NCBI GenBank assembly: GCA_033964015.1
Contig: CM066924.1
Span: forward strand, 3,144,251-3,208,250
DNA from: Scolanthus callimorphus
Lineage: Eukaryota; Cnidaria; Anthozoa; Actiniaria; Edwardsiidae
DNA: 64,000 bases
Direction of reading: 5' to 3'
In this document: in pieces, positions 10,012 to 21,357 of the stretch
How positions within the stretch are numbered: the first letter of the stretch is position 1
Layout: each line of letters begins with the position of its first letter
Program-made: the position numbers and the translations under genes
Notes under the pieces: model-generated
Databases searched by the model: none
What the model was told of the DNA's origin: nothing
The model's input: the letters and a program-made list of their open reading frames with translations, nothing else

Positions 10012-11540
10012 TTAATGGACAGTTTCAGTTGCACGTGATACGAGCACGTACACCCCGTGGTGGCCATGGTGGATATGATGATGATGATGATACTACTGAT
10101 GATGATGATGATACTACTGATGGTGATGATGATGATGAACCGGCTGGTGAGAAGAAAAAGCACTCTAAGAAGAATAGGAAAACTTGGATTGTGCGGATAC
10201 GGAGACATGGCAAAGATGAAGAGATCTATAGTTCGAGTACATAATCAGGATGATCTTTGTGCTGCACGTGCGATCGCGATTGGAATCGCCTTCCATACCG
10301 GAACAAAACAGCAGTATAAGAACATGTATCAACAGTGGTCAGGAGACAGAGATAATAATACTCAACGTAAAAGAGCGAAAGAGTTGCACCAACAAGCTGG
10401 CGTCCCTGAAGAAGCGTGTGGTATTCCAGAACTGAAAAAGTTCCAAACGTATTTGGCTCCACAAGGGATTAAGCTCTACCTCGTGTCCAGAGAATATATG
10501 TATGGTATTATTTGGCAAGGTACTTTGGAGGAGGAGCCTAAATATCATTTGTACTTGTGCCTTGAAGGAACCCATTACCATTTTATCACTAAAATGAAAG
10601 GCCTACTGGGAAGAAACAACTTCTGTATCAAATGTAACAAGGGCTACTCAAATCCAGCCACGCACAAATGCAATATCCGATGTAGTGCTTGTGGTGAAGA
10701 GAACTGTTCTCCCCCGAGTCCACCAGATGATGGTACCAAACGATGGAACTGGCAACATTGTACCGACTGTAACCGTTACTTCCGTACCCAACAATGTTTT
10801 GACAACCATCGTCGCGTGAAAAAGCATGGTCCAGCGAATAATCGGAAGGAATGGTCGCAGTGTCAGAAGATACACAAGTGTGAAGAATGTCTTACGAGGT
10901 TTGATGTCTTAGACAAGAAGCGGCAAGGCAAACCTCACAAGTGTGGTGAATACGTGTGTCACGTCTGCAAAAAGATGGTCGACAAGGATCACTTATGTTA
11001 TGTTCCCGTAGGAGCAGCAGCAGCAGTGACCGGACGGAAGAAGAACGAGGAGGAGGAGGATCAATTGCGGCTTATCATCTTTGATTTTGGGGCACAACCC
11101 ATGGGTACGCAACATCGGGTCAATTTTGTGGGTGTCCAGAAACTGTGTGAGGAGTGTCGTGATCTTCCCTTAGACTCACATCCTACTTGTGACACGTGCG
11201 GATTGCGTAAACGTGGTTTCCAAGGGGAACAAGCTCTGGACGAGTTTTGTCAATGGTTGTTTGGTGGAAGCAATGCAGGATACACGTGTTTGGCACACAA
11301 CTTTAAAGGGTACGATTCCTATCCTATCTTGGAGTACTTGTTCAAGAATGCATTTAGGCCTACTGTTATTTTAATGGAGGAAAGATCATGATGCTTGGAC
11401 TCCCAGATCTCAAGATCAGTATGAAGTGCACGTTGAATTATCTCCAGATGGCATTGCATCAACTTCCCAAAGCTATGGGATTTGATCAAGAGGTGCGCAA
11501 AGGCGACTTTCCACATTTCTTCAACACCCCAGAGAATAAC
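10012..11540 (+). pseudogene. polB: Polinton DNA polymerase B, zinc-finger and exonuclease segment
   Basis: After the MITE the gene resumes (HVIRARTPRGG), passes an aspartate-rich DDDDDTTDDDDD linker and shifts frame near 10200. It then reads KRSIVRVHNQDDLC and a cysteine/histidine-rich zinc-binding block (FCIKCNKGY, CSACGEENC, CTDCNRYF, CEECLTRF, CHVCKK). The 3'-5' exonuclease follows: ExoI region IIFDFGAQ and ExoII AHNFKGYDSYPILEYL. The usual acidic second residue of ExoI (DFE) is glycine here (GGG). A second frameshift near 11380 moves the next block (LGLPDLKISMKC to FPHFFNTPEN) to another frame, cut at 11540 by the Ngaro element. Confidence 0.85.
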
Positions 11541-11765
11541 AGCTTTCCAACGTAACAACGTGAGTTGGAAAGCGTGTTCATTACGGTCCGTAGCTTCAGT
11601 TATCACTTCAGTTTAAAGTATTTTCATTATTTTCATTAAACAATAGTCTCTTACATAATGGTGATGTAATAGCTATTCATGATATTGTAATGAGCTATAG
11701 GTATAAATGCTTGTGCATTAGCATTTCATTTATCTCGCCTTTTGGACAGCCATTCGTTATCCAAC
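11541..11765 (+). repeat. Ngaro split direct repeat A1
   Basis: Starts AGCTTTCCAACGTAACAACG and ends CATTCGTTATCCAAC. It is near-identical to A2 at 16520-16743 (225 versus 224 bp, a few substitutions such as GAGTTGG/GACTTGG). It probably holds the promoter of the gag frame that starts at 11771. Confidence 0.92.
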
Positions 11766-11770
11766 TGAAT

Positions 11771-12559
11771 ATGAGTTTACGTGGTTTAGGTGGATCTTCT
11801 GATATTGGCATGGATCCTGGCATAGATCCTGGCATAGATCCTTGCATAGATCCTTGCATAGATGCTGGGCCTTCTCAGCCCAGTACAGTCCAAAGTCCTT
11901 CTCCTGTCGTTTTAGAGCTTAAAAGCTTTCTTTCCGCTGAACTTTTCGCTTTTAAAAACGAGTTAAAGAGGCAGAATGACGAGTCTATAAACAATGCAGT
12001 TAAGAAGATCAGACTTGAAAACTCTGCTCGACACAGTTTTAAGTCAAAAGGAAACGAGGAGCAGTATAATCACGAAGAGAAAGTAGCTACTCGCATCGAC
12101 TCGGCGATCGATGCCCTACAATCGAGGAAAATTTTGGAGGCTCGCGCTGCCTTAGAAGAAGGTAAGGAGTTGATTGCTCTTAGAATGAAATATATCGTGC
12201 TCGCAGATCTACATGGATGGGACTTTGTGAACGAATATAAATCTATCCCGATAGCAGAAGACGATTCGGATGAAAAGCGGATTCGAAAAGTGCTCAAAGA
12301 TGTCGAGTGCCAGAGAGAAAAGAAAAAGATAGAGAAGGCGAAGAAAAACAAATTTAAATTTGACAGGCGTCCTTTCTCTCGCTTCAATACTAATGAAATG
12401 CCTTCTTCTTTTCCGAGCACATGTTTCCTCTGCAACAAGCCAGGCCATTTCTGGAGGAATTGTACTAGAGGAAGAGGTTCATTCTCCAATGCCGGCAGTA
12501 GCAGCAGTGCTTTCTGGCAGCCACGAAACTTGGTGCAGTTGCCCGCCCAATCAACGTAA
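11771..12559 (+). CDS. gag: Ngaro gag-like protein with zinc knuckle
   Basis: 262 codons from the ATG at 11771, six bases after repeat A1; an upstream in-frame ATG at 11690 lies inside the repeat and is less likely. An N-terminal DPGIDPGIDPCIDPCID repeat is followed by a helical charged central region and a lysine-rich segment (EKKKIEKAKKNKFKF). A CCHC-like knuckle CFLCNKPGHFWRNC lies near residue 218, then a serine/glycine-rich tail. A single CCHC knuckle is typical of DIRS/Ngaro gag proteins that bind the element RNA. The frame is intact. Confidence 0.8.
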   Translation: MSLRGLGGSSDIGMDPGIDPGIDPCIDPCIDAGPSQPSTVQSPSPVVLELKSFLSAELFAFKNELKRQNDESINNAVKKIRLENSARHSFKSKGNEEQYNHEEKVATRIDSAIDALQSRKILEARAALEEGKELIALRMKYIVLADLHGWDFVNEYKSIPIAEDDSDEKRIRKVLKDVECQREKKKIEKAKKNKFKFDRRPFSRFNTNEMPSSFPSTCFLCNKPGHFWRNCTRGRGSFSNAGSSSSAFWQPRNLVQLPAQST

Positions 12560-13740
12560 ATGCAGCCAAACGTCTCAGCGAATAAGTGAAGTTTATACGA
12601 GGTCTAATGACGCTGATATCTCACCAGATCAGGACGTTGCAGGTGACATTCATCTATCATTTGACTTTCGCCAGTTCAAGGATGCTGAGGTCATAGCAGG
12701 AACTGAACCAGAATCAGTTCAAGGCCGTATTGCGGCACGTAACTCATGGTGGTTTATGAATTTGCAATTATCGGCATTGGTTATTGGAGTGCTATTGAAT
12801 GGTTACATTATTCCGTTTGATAATCTGCCGTTTCCTAGTTATATTAAGAATAATAAGAGCGCATTCGATCACGCTGATTTTGTAGTAAAAGCCATTAATG
12901 AATTATTAATTAATAGATGTGCAGTTGAAGTATTTTCGCAGCCCTATTATTGCAATCCTCTCTCTGTTGTAGTCGGATGTAAGTTACGTTTAGTTTTAGA
13001 TCTTAGTAGATCTGTAAATCTTTGCGTTCGTAAGTTTAAATTCAAGTATGAAGGTCTCCCTACTCTCTCATCCATGTTTAGAGATAATTTTTGGTTTTTT
13101 TCATTTGACATAGAATCTGGATATCATCACTTAGATATCAATCCGCTTTATTGGAAATTCCTAGGTTTTTCTTGGCGATATGAAGGCATAGATAGATATT
13201 TTGTTTTCAGAGTTTTGCCTTTCGGCTTATCTTCGGCATGTCATTTGTTCACTAAAATGTTTAAGCCGCTTGTTGCGCGCTGGAGATCATTTGGTATTTT
13301 TGCAATTTTGTATATTGATGATGGTATTTTTGGTTGCAGAACCCTTTCTGAAGCTCAGTCTGCGAGTGAGTTGGTGAAATCTGACATCCAGTGTTCCGGC
13401 TGGAAGTTTAACGAGAAAAAGTCCAATTGGGAGCCCCGCCAGTTAGGCGAGTGGTTAGGTATTATTATTGCTACTGCCAGAATGCTTTTTGTCATTCCAA
13501 AAAAGAAAACTGTTAAACTGAAGTCAGTTTTGACTGACTTAATTGGAGAATTCCCTAACCTTAGAGTTAGGGGTGTGGCGCGAGTTGCGGGGTTTGTGAT
13601 TTCTCTTTCCATGGCTCTTGGGCCTGTTGCCAGATTATTTACTAGGCAAATGTATTTTTTCATACAGTTGAGAAAAACGTGGAATGATGTTCTTGTCGCG
13701 CCAGATGGAGTTCTTCAGGAATTACAGTTTTGGTTAATCA
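12560..13740 (+). pseudogene. pol: Ngaro reverse transcriptase
   Basis: The open frame overlaps the end of gag and runs to a stop at 13745. Motifs in order: LRLVLDLSRSVN (fingers), FSFDIESGYHHLDI (motif A, catalytic D), FRVLPFGLSSACHLFTK (motif B), AILYIDDGIFG (motif C, catalytic DD), and SNWEPRQLGEWLGI (motif E region). These match DIRS-type reverse transcriptases. The domain is complete but the pol frame breaks near 13731 before RNase H, so the polyprotein would terminate. Confidence 0.88.
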
Positions 13741-14572
13741 TGTAGATGACTTTAATGGTTATCCGATAAATAGACCTTTGAGTCCATGTGCAGTTTTAAC
13801 CTGCGATGCCAGTAATACAGGGTATGGAGCCCACATTGTGTTTGGTAGTGAGAAAAAATTCTGCTCTGGGATGTGGAGTACTCTAGAAAATGGTATGAGC
13901 TCGACATATCGAGAATTGATGGCTATTTTATTAGCTTTGAAGAGTTTTCAGAATGTGGTTGTTAACAAAAAGATAAAGGTCTTTTCAGACAATCAAAATG
14001 TAGTACGTATAGTTCACAGTGGGAGTCGAGTAGTTCATTTACAGCACATTGCCATTGATATTTTCAGTTTTTGCATGACTAACTGTGTGTCGTTTCAGGC
14101 TCAGTGGATTCCTAGAGCTGAGAATGAGCTGGCAGACTATTTAAGTCGCATAGTAGACCCGGATGATTGGTCGATTAGTCACGTCTTGTTTAAGCTAGTT
14201 TCAGCTAAGTGGGGCCCTTTTGATATAGATAGAATGGCATGTGATTATAATTCACATTTACCACGATTTAACTCCAAATTTTGGTGTCCCGGCTCGGAAG
14301 CTGTTGACTGTTTTACCCAAGATTGGGGAAACGGGTGTAATAATTATTCGTGTCCGCCTCCCTATCTGATTAGTTCAGTTTTACACCACATGCAATACTA
14401 TAAGGCTAAAGGGACTTTAATTGTTCCTGAGTGGAAATCGGCTCCATTTTGGCCGTTATTGTGTCAGCCAGATGGGCCATATTTTCTCCCTGAGTTTGTT
14501 AAGGATTATTTTTATTTGCCTAAGTCACATGTTCCGCCCTGGGAGAGGATCTACTCTTGTGTCCAAAAATAA
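13730..14572 (+). pseudogene. pol: Ngaro RNase H domain
   Basis: Continues pol in a different frame after the break near 13731. RNase H acidic residues are visible in LTCDASNTGYGA, STYRELMAILLAL, VFSDNQNVVRIV and ENELADYLSR. The following region (WCPGSEAVDCFTQDW) is the conserved C-terminal extension of DIRS/Ngaro RNase H proteins. The domain itself is uninterrupted to the stop at 14572. Confidence 0.85.
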
Positions 14573-14683
14573 GTCGACATTCTCAGGCTTGCCCAAATTC
14601 AATGTCCTAGCTTTGAAAATAGACTTTTCTAGTCTATAGACTCGATGTTTGTTGTATTATTTTGTTAATATCTTGCAGATGTA

Positions 14684-16370
14684 TTGAAGGCAGGTGTCTG
14701 GGCTCAAAGATCACAGCTCAAGTCAGAGAAGTTAAAGAATCTTGCAGATACCCTTCCAGCTTTTGTGCTGTGCTCCAAGGCAGAATCAACTAATGTAAAG
14801 TACAAGAATGCATGGTTGGCTTGGAAAAAATGGGAAAAAGATAATTTGGGTATTAATAATTTTCCAGTTTCCCCGTTTTTGCTTTCCCTTTATCTTAGGG
14901 ATAAATTCGACTCGTGTAAATCACCTTCGCCAATCGAGGCTGCTATTCTCAGGTGTGTTAAGGCCTGACTTGGGGCTTATACGGGGGCAAAAAAATAGTA
15001 TTGCAAATATCTCTAATACGAAAATAGCTACAGCAATGAAACTTTGCATCAATGTTAATTCTTGTACTAGCAAAATTTTGACAGTTTATGTTTCCATGAC
15101 AACCAATTTAAAGGGACGTGCGCCATATTTGTCCTTTTTTGGGACATAACTTAAAATGGGGAACAGAAAACCTCATCCTATACTGAAAATACGATGAAAT
15201 TTTCCTTTACTGCATCGATTCCTTCAATATATCGCCTTTTAAGGCAGTCCACCTTGAATATTAGCGGAGATAGGAGAAAAACTTTGTTGCTAGGGCAACA
15301 GTTCTCACGATCACGTGACCCTGGACACGATTAAAAGGCGTTATCAACTGCAGAAGTTCATGAAGATTACGAATTTAGGGTCAAAAAGTAGGAAAATTGG
15401 TGGTAAGTTTTCCCCGTTTTTGATTGAAAGTAAATTTTAAACGGTACTTACAGATACTCTAAAATTGGGTCTCCATAGCAACTAAATGCATGGAACAGTT
15501 AAGGTCGGGGGACGTGCTACTCATACCAAGTTCCATCTCGGTAGCTATTTTGCGAATGTAGTTATTTGCAAAAACTGCTTTTTGCCTTAAGAATCCCCGT
15601 ATAAGCCCCATCTCCTTTCAAGTCAGGCCTTAACACACCTGAGTTTATGGTGTAAAATGGGCGCACAATATTGCTGGAGTTCCGTCTCCTACAGACTCCA
15701 CTATGGTGAAGCATTTTTTAGAGGTTGCTAGACGCCTTTTGGGAAAACCAATCCAAGGAAAACAGCCTTTGAATTTAGATGTAATTACTAAAGTCGTTGA
15801 AAAGTTTCATAAACCTTTTGCTAAGCTTTCAGATCTTAGAATATGTTTCATTTTTGTTATAGCTTTTGCTGGTATTATGCGTTCTGACGAAGTCATCAAT
15901 GTTAAAAGGAGTCATGTGACAATATTTCCAGATCACATGTCTATTTTTTGTCCGAAACGAAAAAATGATCAGCGTTATCGGGGTCATTTTGTTTATTTGT
16001 CAAGGTCCAATAAGATTACATGTCCCGTCTCTATCACTGAGAAATTGCTTGCTTTTTTGCCTGAGACTCCAGATCAATATCTAGTTTGCAGGCTTTCTGC
16101 CAAGGGTACGCCACTACAGCATAACCTTAGTTATTCCAGAGTCAGGGAAATTTTTCGTGGGACCCTTGGGACCCTCAGTTTGTAGAGGATTGCAGTCGCT
16201 TCGGTACTCATAGTCTTAGGAAGGGAGGAGCCACGGCAGCCAGTGCAGCAGGTGTTCCTGGGGAAATTATCGACAAACATGCTGGGTGGAAGTCTGTTAA
16301 ATCCAAAGAAAGTTATATTTCTGTAAGATCTCAGGACAAGTTAAAAGTATCACAGGCTTTAGACTTGTAA
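14684..16370 (+). pseudogene. Ngaro tyrosine recombinase, split by a MITE and frameshifted
   Basis: The N-terminal core-binding part (14684-14950, including NVKYKNAWLAWKKWEKDN) is cut by a 690-bp MITE. The catalytic part resumes at 15641. Visible catalytic signature: the first Arg in AGIMRSDEVINV, a lysine-bearing beta segment (CPKRKNDQRYRG), then after a frameshift near 16170 the box HSLRKGGATAASAAG (H..R), HAGWKS and the nucleophile Tyr in SKESYISV. The enzyme would integrate the circular cDNA of the element without target duplication. It is inactive in this copy. Confidence 0.85.
14951..15640. mobile_element. MITE inside the Ngaro recombinase gene
   Basis: Terminal inverted repeats AGGTGTGTTAAGGCCTGACT and AGTCAGGCCTTAACACACCT. 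Beyond them TTGGGGCTTATACGGGG is matched by CCCCGTATAAGCCCCAT. The flanking CTC/GAG extends the palindrome, so the target duplication cannot be separated from the repeat. No coding content. Confidence 0.88.
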
Positions 16371-16434
16371 ACTGATGTTTGCTTAGTTTGCTATTTCAAC
16401 CCGCGCCTGATCGTTTCTCGTCTTTGTTCTCTCG

Positions 16435-16515
16435 CGCTGGTCCTATCTGTCCTAAGGCACCATGCACGAGTCACACACCATAATGTGGTTGGTTTGTGCG
16501 TAGGTTAGGAATGAA
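16435..16515 (+). repeat. Ngaro split direct repeat B1
   Basis: CGCTGGTCCTATCTGTCCTA to GTAGGTTAGGAATGAA, repeated at 17106-17209 (B2). B1 lacks the roughly 23-bp TTATTGCGCGTTGCGCGCTT-type segment present in B2 at about 17168-17190. Confidence 0.9.
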
Positions 16516-16519
16516 TAAC

Positions 16520-16743
16520 AGCTTTCCAACGTAACAACGTGACTTGGAAAGCGTGTTCATTACGGTCCGTAGCTTCAGTTATCACTTCAGTTTAAAGTAT
16601 TTCATTATTTTCATTAAACAATAGTTTCTTACATAATGGTGATGTAATAGCTATTCATGATATTGTAATGAGCTATAGGTATAAATGCTTGTGCATTAGC
16701 ATTTCATTTATCTCGCCTTTTGGACAGCCATTCGTTATCCAAC
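16520..16743 (+). repeat. Ngaro split direct repeat A2
   Basis: Near-identical copy of A1 (11541-11765), directly after B1. The sequence at 16744-17105 between A2 and B2 is non-coding and AT-rich; no feature seen. Confidence 0.9.
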
Positions 16744-17105
16744 CTTAGCTACTAGCTTAAAATTCTAACCCCGGAGTTGTTGTACTGCATCGGTCGGGGA
16801 ATACGTTCCCGGGTTTTTGTCCCAAAGTGGGTTTTATTCCGGGTTTTCGTATCGGGCAGTACAATTTTTTACTGTATTTCACTTTAGGTTTTTTCTAAAG
16901 ATAAATTTTCTCTTCATGTAACTGCACTTGCACAAAGAATTTTTTCTTGTTTAGCAAACTTTTGCTATAAATATGTGTTATTATAATTAGTATAATTAGT
17001 ATATTACATATTTGACATTGTTGTGTAGTGCAACTTGCATTTCGCAATTAATGCATTATGTTCGAGATTTGTAAAACAACATGTATTATATTCCAAGCTA
17101 ATAAA

Positions 17106-17209
17106 CGCTGGTCCTATCTGTCCTAAGGCACCATGCACGAGTCACACACCATAATGTGGTTGGTTTGTTATTGCGCGTTGCGCGCTTAAGTGCGTAGGTT
17201 AGGAATGAA
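17106..17209 (+). repeat. Ngaro split direct repeat B2 (right end)
   Basis: Second copy of B with the extra GC-rich segment TTGCGCGTTGCGCGC. It ends GGAATGAA, immediately before the polymerase gene resumes at CAAACG. Confidence 0.9.
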
Positions 17210-19271
17210 CCAAACGTACGTGGGACCTATGCCTGATCTCAAGTATTATGGCATTGAAAACATGACGAAGAAAGATGCTGATGCGTTACGCACGTGGTAC
17301 GAGAACGAAGTCGCACGTGGTGCCGTGTTCAATTTCCAAGAAGAACTGGCGTCTTATTGTCACCAAGACGTTGAAGTGCTGAAGAAAGCTGTGTTGGCCT
17401 TTGACAAGCTTACCAGGGCAACGGGTGACGTCCATCCGTTTCACACGTCGGTCACCATTGCATCGTTGTGCAGTCTTATTTTGCGCACCAAATTTCTCAA
17501 GGCCAACACCGTTGCTGTGATTCCTGCTCAAGGATACCGTGGACGCGACGTGCACTCGCTCAAAGCATTACAGTGGCTCGAGTACAGGCACATCACTGAT
17601 GGATTGCATATTCGTCACGCTGGCACGAGTGAAGGGGAATTCAAGGTTGGACGGTACAAGGTCGACGGGTATGCAGAGAGTACTCATACCGTGTACCAAT
17701 ACCATGGATGTCTTTATCACGGATGTCCCAAGTGCTACACGAAGGATACGAGGAATCCTTTCTCTGGCACTACTATGGGTGATCTCTACCATGACACGTG
17801 CAACGTACGCACTTTTATTACTCGGGCTGGTTACCACCTCGTGGAAGTGTGGGAATGTGAGTTTGATCGTGAACTGACAGCAACTCCTAGGATACAAGCA
17901 ATGGTCGGTGACGTGGAGAAGTGCAAGCCCTTGGAACCCCGGGACAGTTTCTTTGGTGGACGTACCAATGCGATCCGTTTACGATGCGAAGCCAAGGATG
18001 ACGAACAACTCCACTATTACGATTTCACGTCGTTGTACCCGTACGTGAATGTCACGTGTGAGTACCCTGTGGGACATCCAGAAGTTCTGGTGAACGACGA
18101 GATCCAACAAGACCTGCACCTGTATCGCGGATTGATGAAAGTACGTGTCCTTCCACCCAAGGATGTTTACTTCCCAGTGCTACCCGTACGCATCAACGGC
18201 AAGCTGATGTTTCCCTTGTGTCACACCTGTGCTCAAGAAGAGAACCAAGATCATCCATGCACGTACACTGAGGAAGAACGCGCTTTTACCGGCACGTGGC
18301 CTCACGTGGAACTGTTCAAAGCTCTGGAGAAAGGGTATAAAGTGATGAAAGTGTATGAGGTGTGGCACTGGGCTCAATGGGAACGCTTGTTCGAAGAGTA
18401 CATCAAGACGTTTCTCAAGTACAAGCAAGAAGCTTCAGGATGGCCAAGTTGGTGCGAGACGGAAGAAGACAAGGTCCGGTACGTGGAACAGTACGAAGAA
18501 CATCAAGGCATTCGATTGGATCGTGAGCGTATCGAGAAGAATCCAGGTCTTCGCTCTGTCGCCAAAATGTTCCTGAATTGCATGTGGGGGAAATTTGGCG
18601 AGCAATCGAATCGGAGACGTACCGAGTACGTGGAAAGTCCAGAAAAGTACTTCGAACTGATGACGGACAAAAGCATCGAAGTGAGTGATGTGTTGATCGT
18701 GAACGACGATACGGTCCAGATTCACTACAAGACGGCAGAGAAGTTTCTGAAGACGAAAGCACACACCAAAGCTGTCTTTGCTGCTTACACCACAGCGTAT
18801 GCACGTCTCAAGTTGTATGACGTCATGGATGGTTTGGGGGACCGATGTTTGTACCACGACACAGACAGTGTCATCTTTACGTGGCGTCCTGGTCAATGGA
18901 AACCACCACTTGGCGATTACTTGGGAGAACTGACCAGCGAACTCGATCCAGAAGAACACATCGTGCACTATGTGGCCACAGGACCCAAGAGTTATGGGTA
19001 CAAGACCAACTTCGGTAAGACCGTGTGCAAAGTCAAAGGACTACGCATGAATCTACGTACCACAGAAACAGTGAATTTGGATAGCATGGTGGAATTGTTG
19101 GAGGGTCATGGGAACCCTGTGCGTCAGGTGACCAATCCCCACACCATTCGACGCAATGTGACGACCCGTACGTTGCATACCGTATCAGAAACCAAGTCCT
19201 TCAAGGTCGTGTACAACAAACGTGTACGACGTGGCATGTACACTTACCCTTATGGGTATTATGGACTTTGA
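17210..19271 (+). pseudogene. polB: Polinton DNA polymerase B, polymerase core
   Basis: An uninterrupted frame of about 686 codons holds the C-terminal part of the exonuclease and the whole polymerase domain. ExoIII is YCHQDVEVL (Y-x3-D). Palm motif A is YYDFTSLYPYVN. The KxY-like motif B is KMFLNCMWGKFGEQ. Motif C is LYHDTDSVIF with both catalytic aspartates. This layout matches protein-primed family B polymerases of Polintons. The segment alone is intact, but the upstream gene is broken by two insertions and at least three frameshifts. Earlier ATG-like starts lie in the Ngaro repeat and are not real. Confidence 0.9.
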
Positions 19272-19366
19272 ACTTTGTTAAGCTTCGTGTACAACAAACG
19301 TGTACCCTTATGGATCTTATATGGACTTTAAGACTTTTGATAAGCAGTGTATATATAAAGTTATGT

Positions 19367-19372
19367 AATAAA
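19367..19372 (+). terminator. Polyadenylation signal after polB
   Basis: AATAAA about 95 bp after the polymerase stop codon. The 19272-19366 stretch also contains two copies of a GTGTACAACAAACGTGTAC-type sequence resembling the end of the coding region. Confidence 0.6.
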
Positions 19373-19406
19373 GAACTTATAAAACCCAAATAGTGTGATT
19401 TTTGTC

Positions 19407-19413
19407 TATAAAG
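19407..19413 (+). promoter_or_regulatory. TATA box upstream of the integrase
   Basis: TATAAAG in GTCTATAAAGGGGG, about 150 bp before the integrase ATG and 35 bp after the polB poly(A) signal. Confidence 0.5.
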
Positions 19414-19563
19414 GGGGATGACCCAGCATTGGAATGATCATTTGGTGTTGAACACCGCTAAGGATGGTATGTTTTAAAGACCGTCCCATACTAACGTGCC
19501 GTAACTTATTGAAACGTATACGTTGTATGCTAGCGTGTTGTGGTGGCCGTATTGTGGTAGTCG

Positions 19564-21327
19564 ATGGCACCCAGGAAACCCAAGCAGACCGTAGCACAGA
19601 AGAAGAAGAAGAATATCGAACGTCTACTCCAGCAAGCCTATTACGACCCAAACAATGTTGCTGCTTTGGGCGGTGTTGCCAAACTGGCAAGGGCTATGCG
19701 CTCAAAAGGCATAAAAAAGAGCACAGTCTTAGCTTGGATACGGTCTCAACCGTCATATACACTCCATAAACCGTACCGTCGTCGTTTTCCACGCAATCGT
19801 GTGGTCGTCCAAGGTATCGACGAACAATGGCAAGCGGATTTGTGTGACATGCAAGCGTACAGAACCAAAAATAATGGCTACAACTACATATTAACCGTCA
19901 TTGACGTGTTAAGCAAGTACGCATGGGCAGTACCCTTGAAGAACAAGACGGGACTCAGTTTGATGAAAGCGTTTCAGAAAATATTCAAGGAAGGTCGTGT
20001 GCCTGAGAAATTGCAGACGGATGATGGGTCCGAGTTCTTAAATCGAAACTTTCAAGCGTTTCTCAAATCGAAAAACATCCATCACTTTACCACCAAGAGC
20101 GAAACCAAAGCCTCCGTCGTCGAACGATTTAATCGTACGTTAAAAACATGGATGTGGCGATGGTTTACCTACAAAGAGACAGTACGTTACATTGACGCCT
20201 TTACTTCCTCGGTCAACTAAAGCGCGCTCAGATAAAGCCTAATGAGCTTATTACTTTCTTCCTTTCATGCATCAGACCGGTAACTGAATACGCATGCGCG
20301 CTGTTCCACAACAGCTTACCAAAGTACCTGGCATCGGATTTAGAATCCTGCCAGAAGCGCGCGCTTCGCATCATCTTTCCCGAGAAGTGTTATTCACAGG
20401 CCCTAGAGGTCACAGGTCTCCCCACCCTGCAGGACAGGCGTGAGGCAATTACAATCGAGCTCTTCCAGGAGATAACTGAACAAAGCCACAAACTTCACAA
20501 TCTTCTGCCTCCAAAAAACGAGTGTAACACCAATCTAAGGAGGAGGCGGGCCTTTGCAGTTCCTAAGGCCAAAACAAACAGGTTTCGGAATAGTTTCATA
20601 GTTTTTAATGCTTTAAATCAATTTTTAGAGTAAGTAATATTTTTATCCAATTTCAGCTGCTACCTTTTCAATATTTAGAGTTTTATATATGTACATACAA
20701 TCAAATTTATAGTTATTAGTTTTATTATTATAAATGTATTATTAGTAGTATTATTGTAAACTAGCGTAATTCAACCCTAATGGTTGCAATGCTTTTAAAT
20801 AAACCTATCTATCTATCTATCTATCTGACGTGCTTCCGCAACTGATGAACAATCACAATCATTCGTATCATCGAAGCATTCGTCGTGCCCCTGCTGACGT
20901 CACGTTAGCCAATGCTCAAGACGTATGGCATACCTTGTACCAGAAGAAGGCTCAGAAGAAGAAGAAGCTAAAACCTAAATTTCAAGTGGGAGATTTAGTA
21001 CGTATAAGTAAAATCAAACACGTGTTTGCAAAAGGGTATTTACCCAACTGGACGGAAGAAGTGTTTACGATTGCCTATCGGATAACGGCACGGGATCCCT
21101 ATGCGTATCGACTACGCGAATACGACGGTTCGTTGTTGGAAGGACAATTTTACGAACAAGAATTGCAAAAAGTCAGCATGGATGAACAAAAAGATGTCTT
21201 TCGTATCGACAAAATTGTCAAGAGCCGTGGGAAAGGACGTCAAGAAGAGTATTTGGTCCATTGGCGTGGCTGGCCTGACAAGTACGACAGTTGGATCCTA
21301 GCAAGTCAAGTTCATAAAATCGTGTGA
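19564..21327 (+). pseudogene. int: Polinton retroviral-type integrase with chromodomain, split by a LINE
   Basis: The ATG at 19564 starts a basic N-terminus (PRKPKQTVAQKKKKN). The DDE core has its first Asp in QWQADLCDMQ, second in KLQTDDGSEFLN and Glu in SVVERFNRTLKTW. At 20197 the frame is cut by a truncated LINE (20198-20825) and resumes at 20831. The C-terminal part has an SH3-like DNA-binding segment (FQVGDLVRISK) and a chromodomain (IDKIVKSRGKG, YLVHWRGWPDKYDSW). The family cuts and joins Polinton ends and generates the 6-bp target duplication. Catalytic residues are present, but the gene is interrupted by stops in the LINE. Family identity is sure. Confidence 0.92.
20198..20825 (+). 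mobile_element. 5'-truncated LINE 3' end in the integrase gene
   Basis: TGACG is duplicated at 20193-20197 and 20826-20830. The fragment encodes the last part of a CR1/L2-like reverse-transcriptase protein (LESCQKRALRIIFPEKCY, RRRRAFAVPKAKTNRFRNSF). It ends in a 3' untranslated region and a (CTAT)n tail, just before the second duplication. It is in the same orientation as the host gene. Confidence 0.88.
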
Positions 21328-21357
21328 TATACCATCAAAGACATCAGTTGCCTCAGG

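Larger units (their letters stand above)
11541..17209 (+). mobile_element. Ngaro/DIRS-type tyrosine-recombinase retrotransposon
   Basis: It encodes gag-like, reverse transcriptase, RNase H and tyrosine recombinase proteins in that order. It has split direct repeats in the A1...B1-A2-B2 arrangement of Ngaro/PAT elements: A at 11541-11765 and 16520-16743, B at 16435-16515 and 17106-17209. There is no target duplication; the polymerase codons on each side share only AAC, as expected for recombinase-mediated insertion. Its frameshifts and a nested MITE in the recombinase gene make it inactive. Confidence 0.92.
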
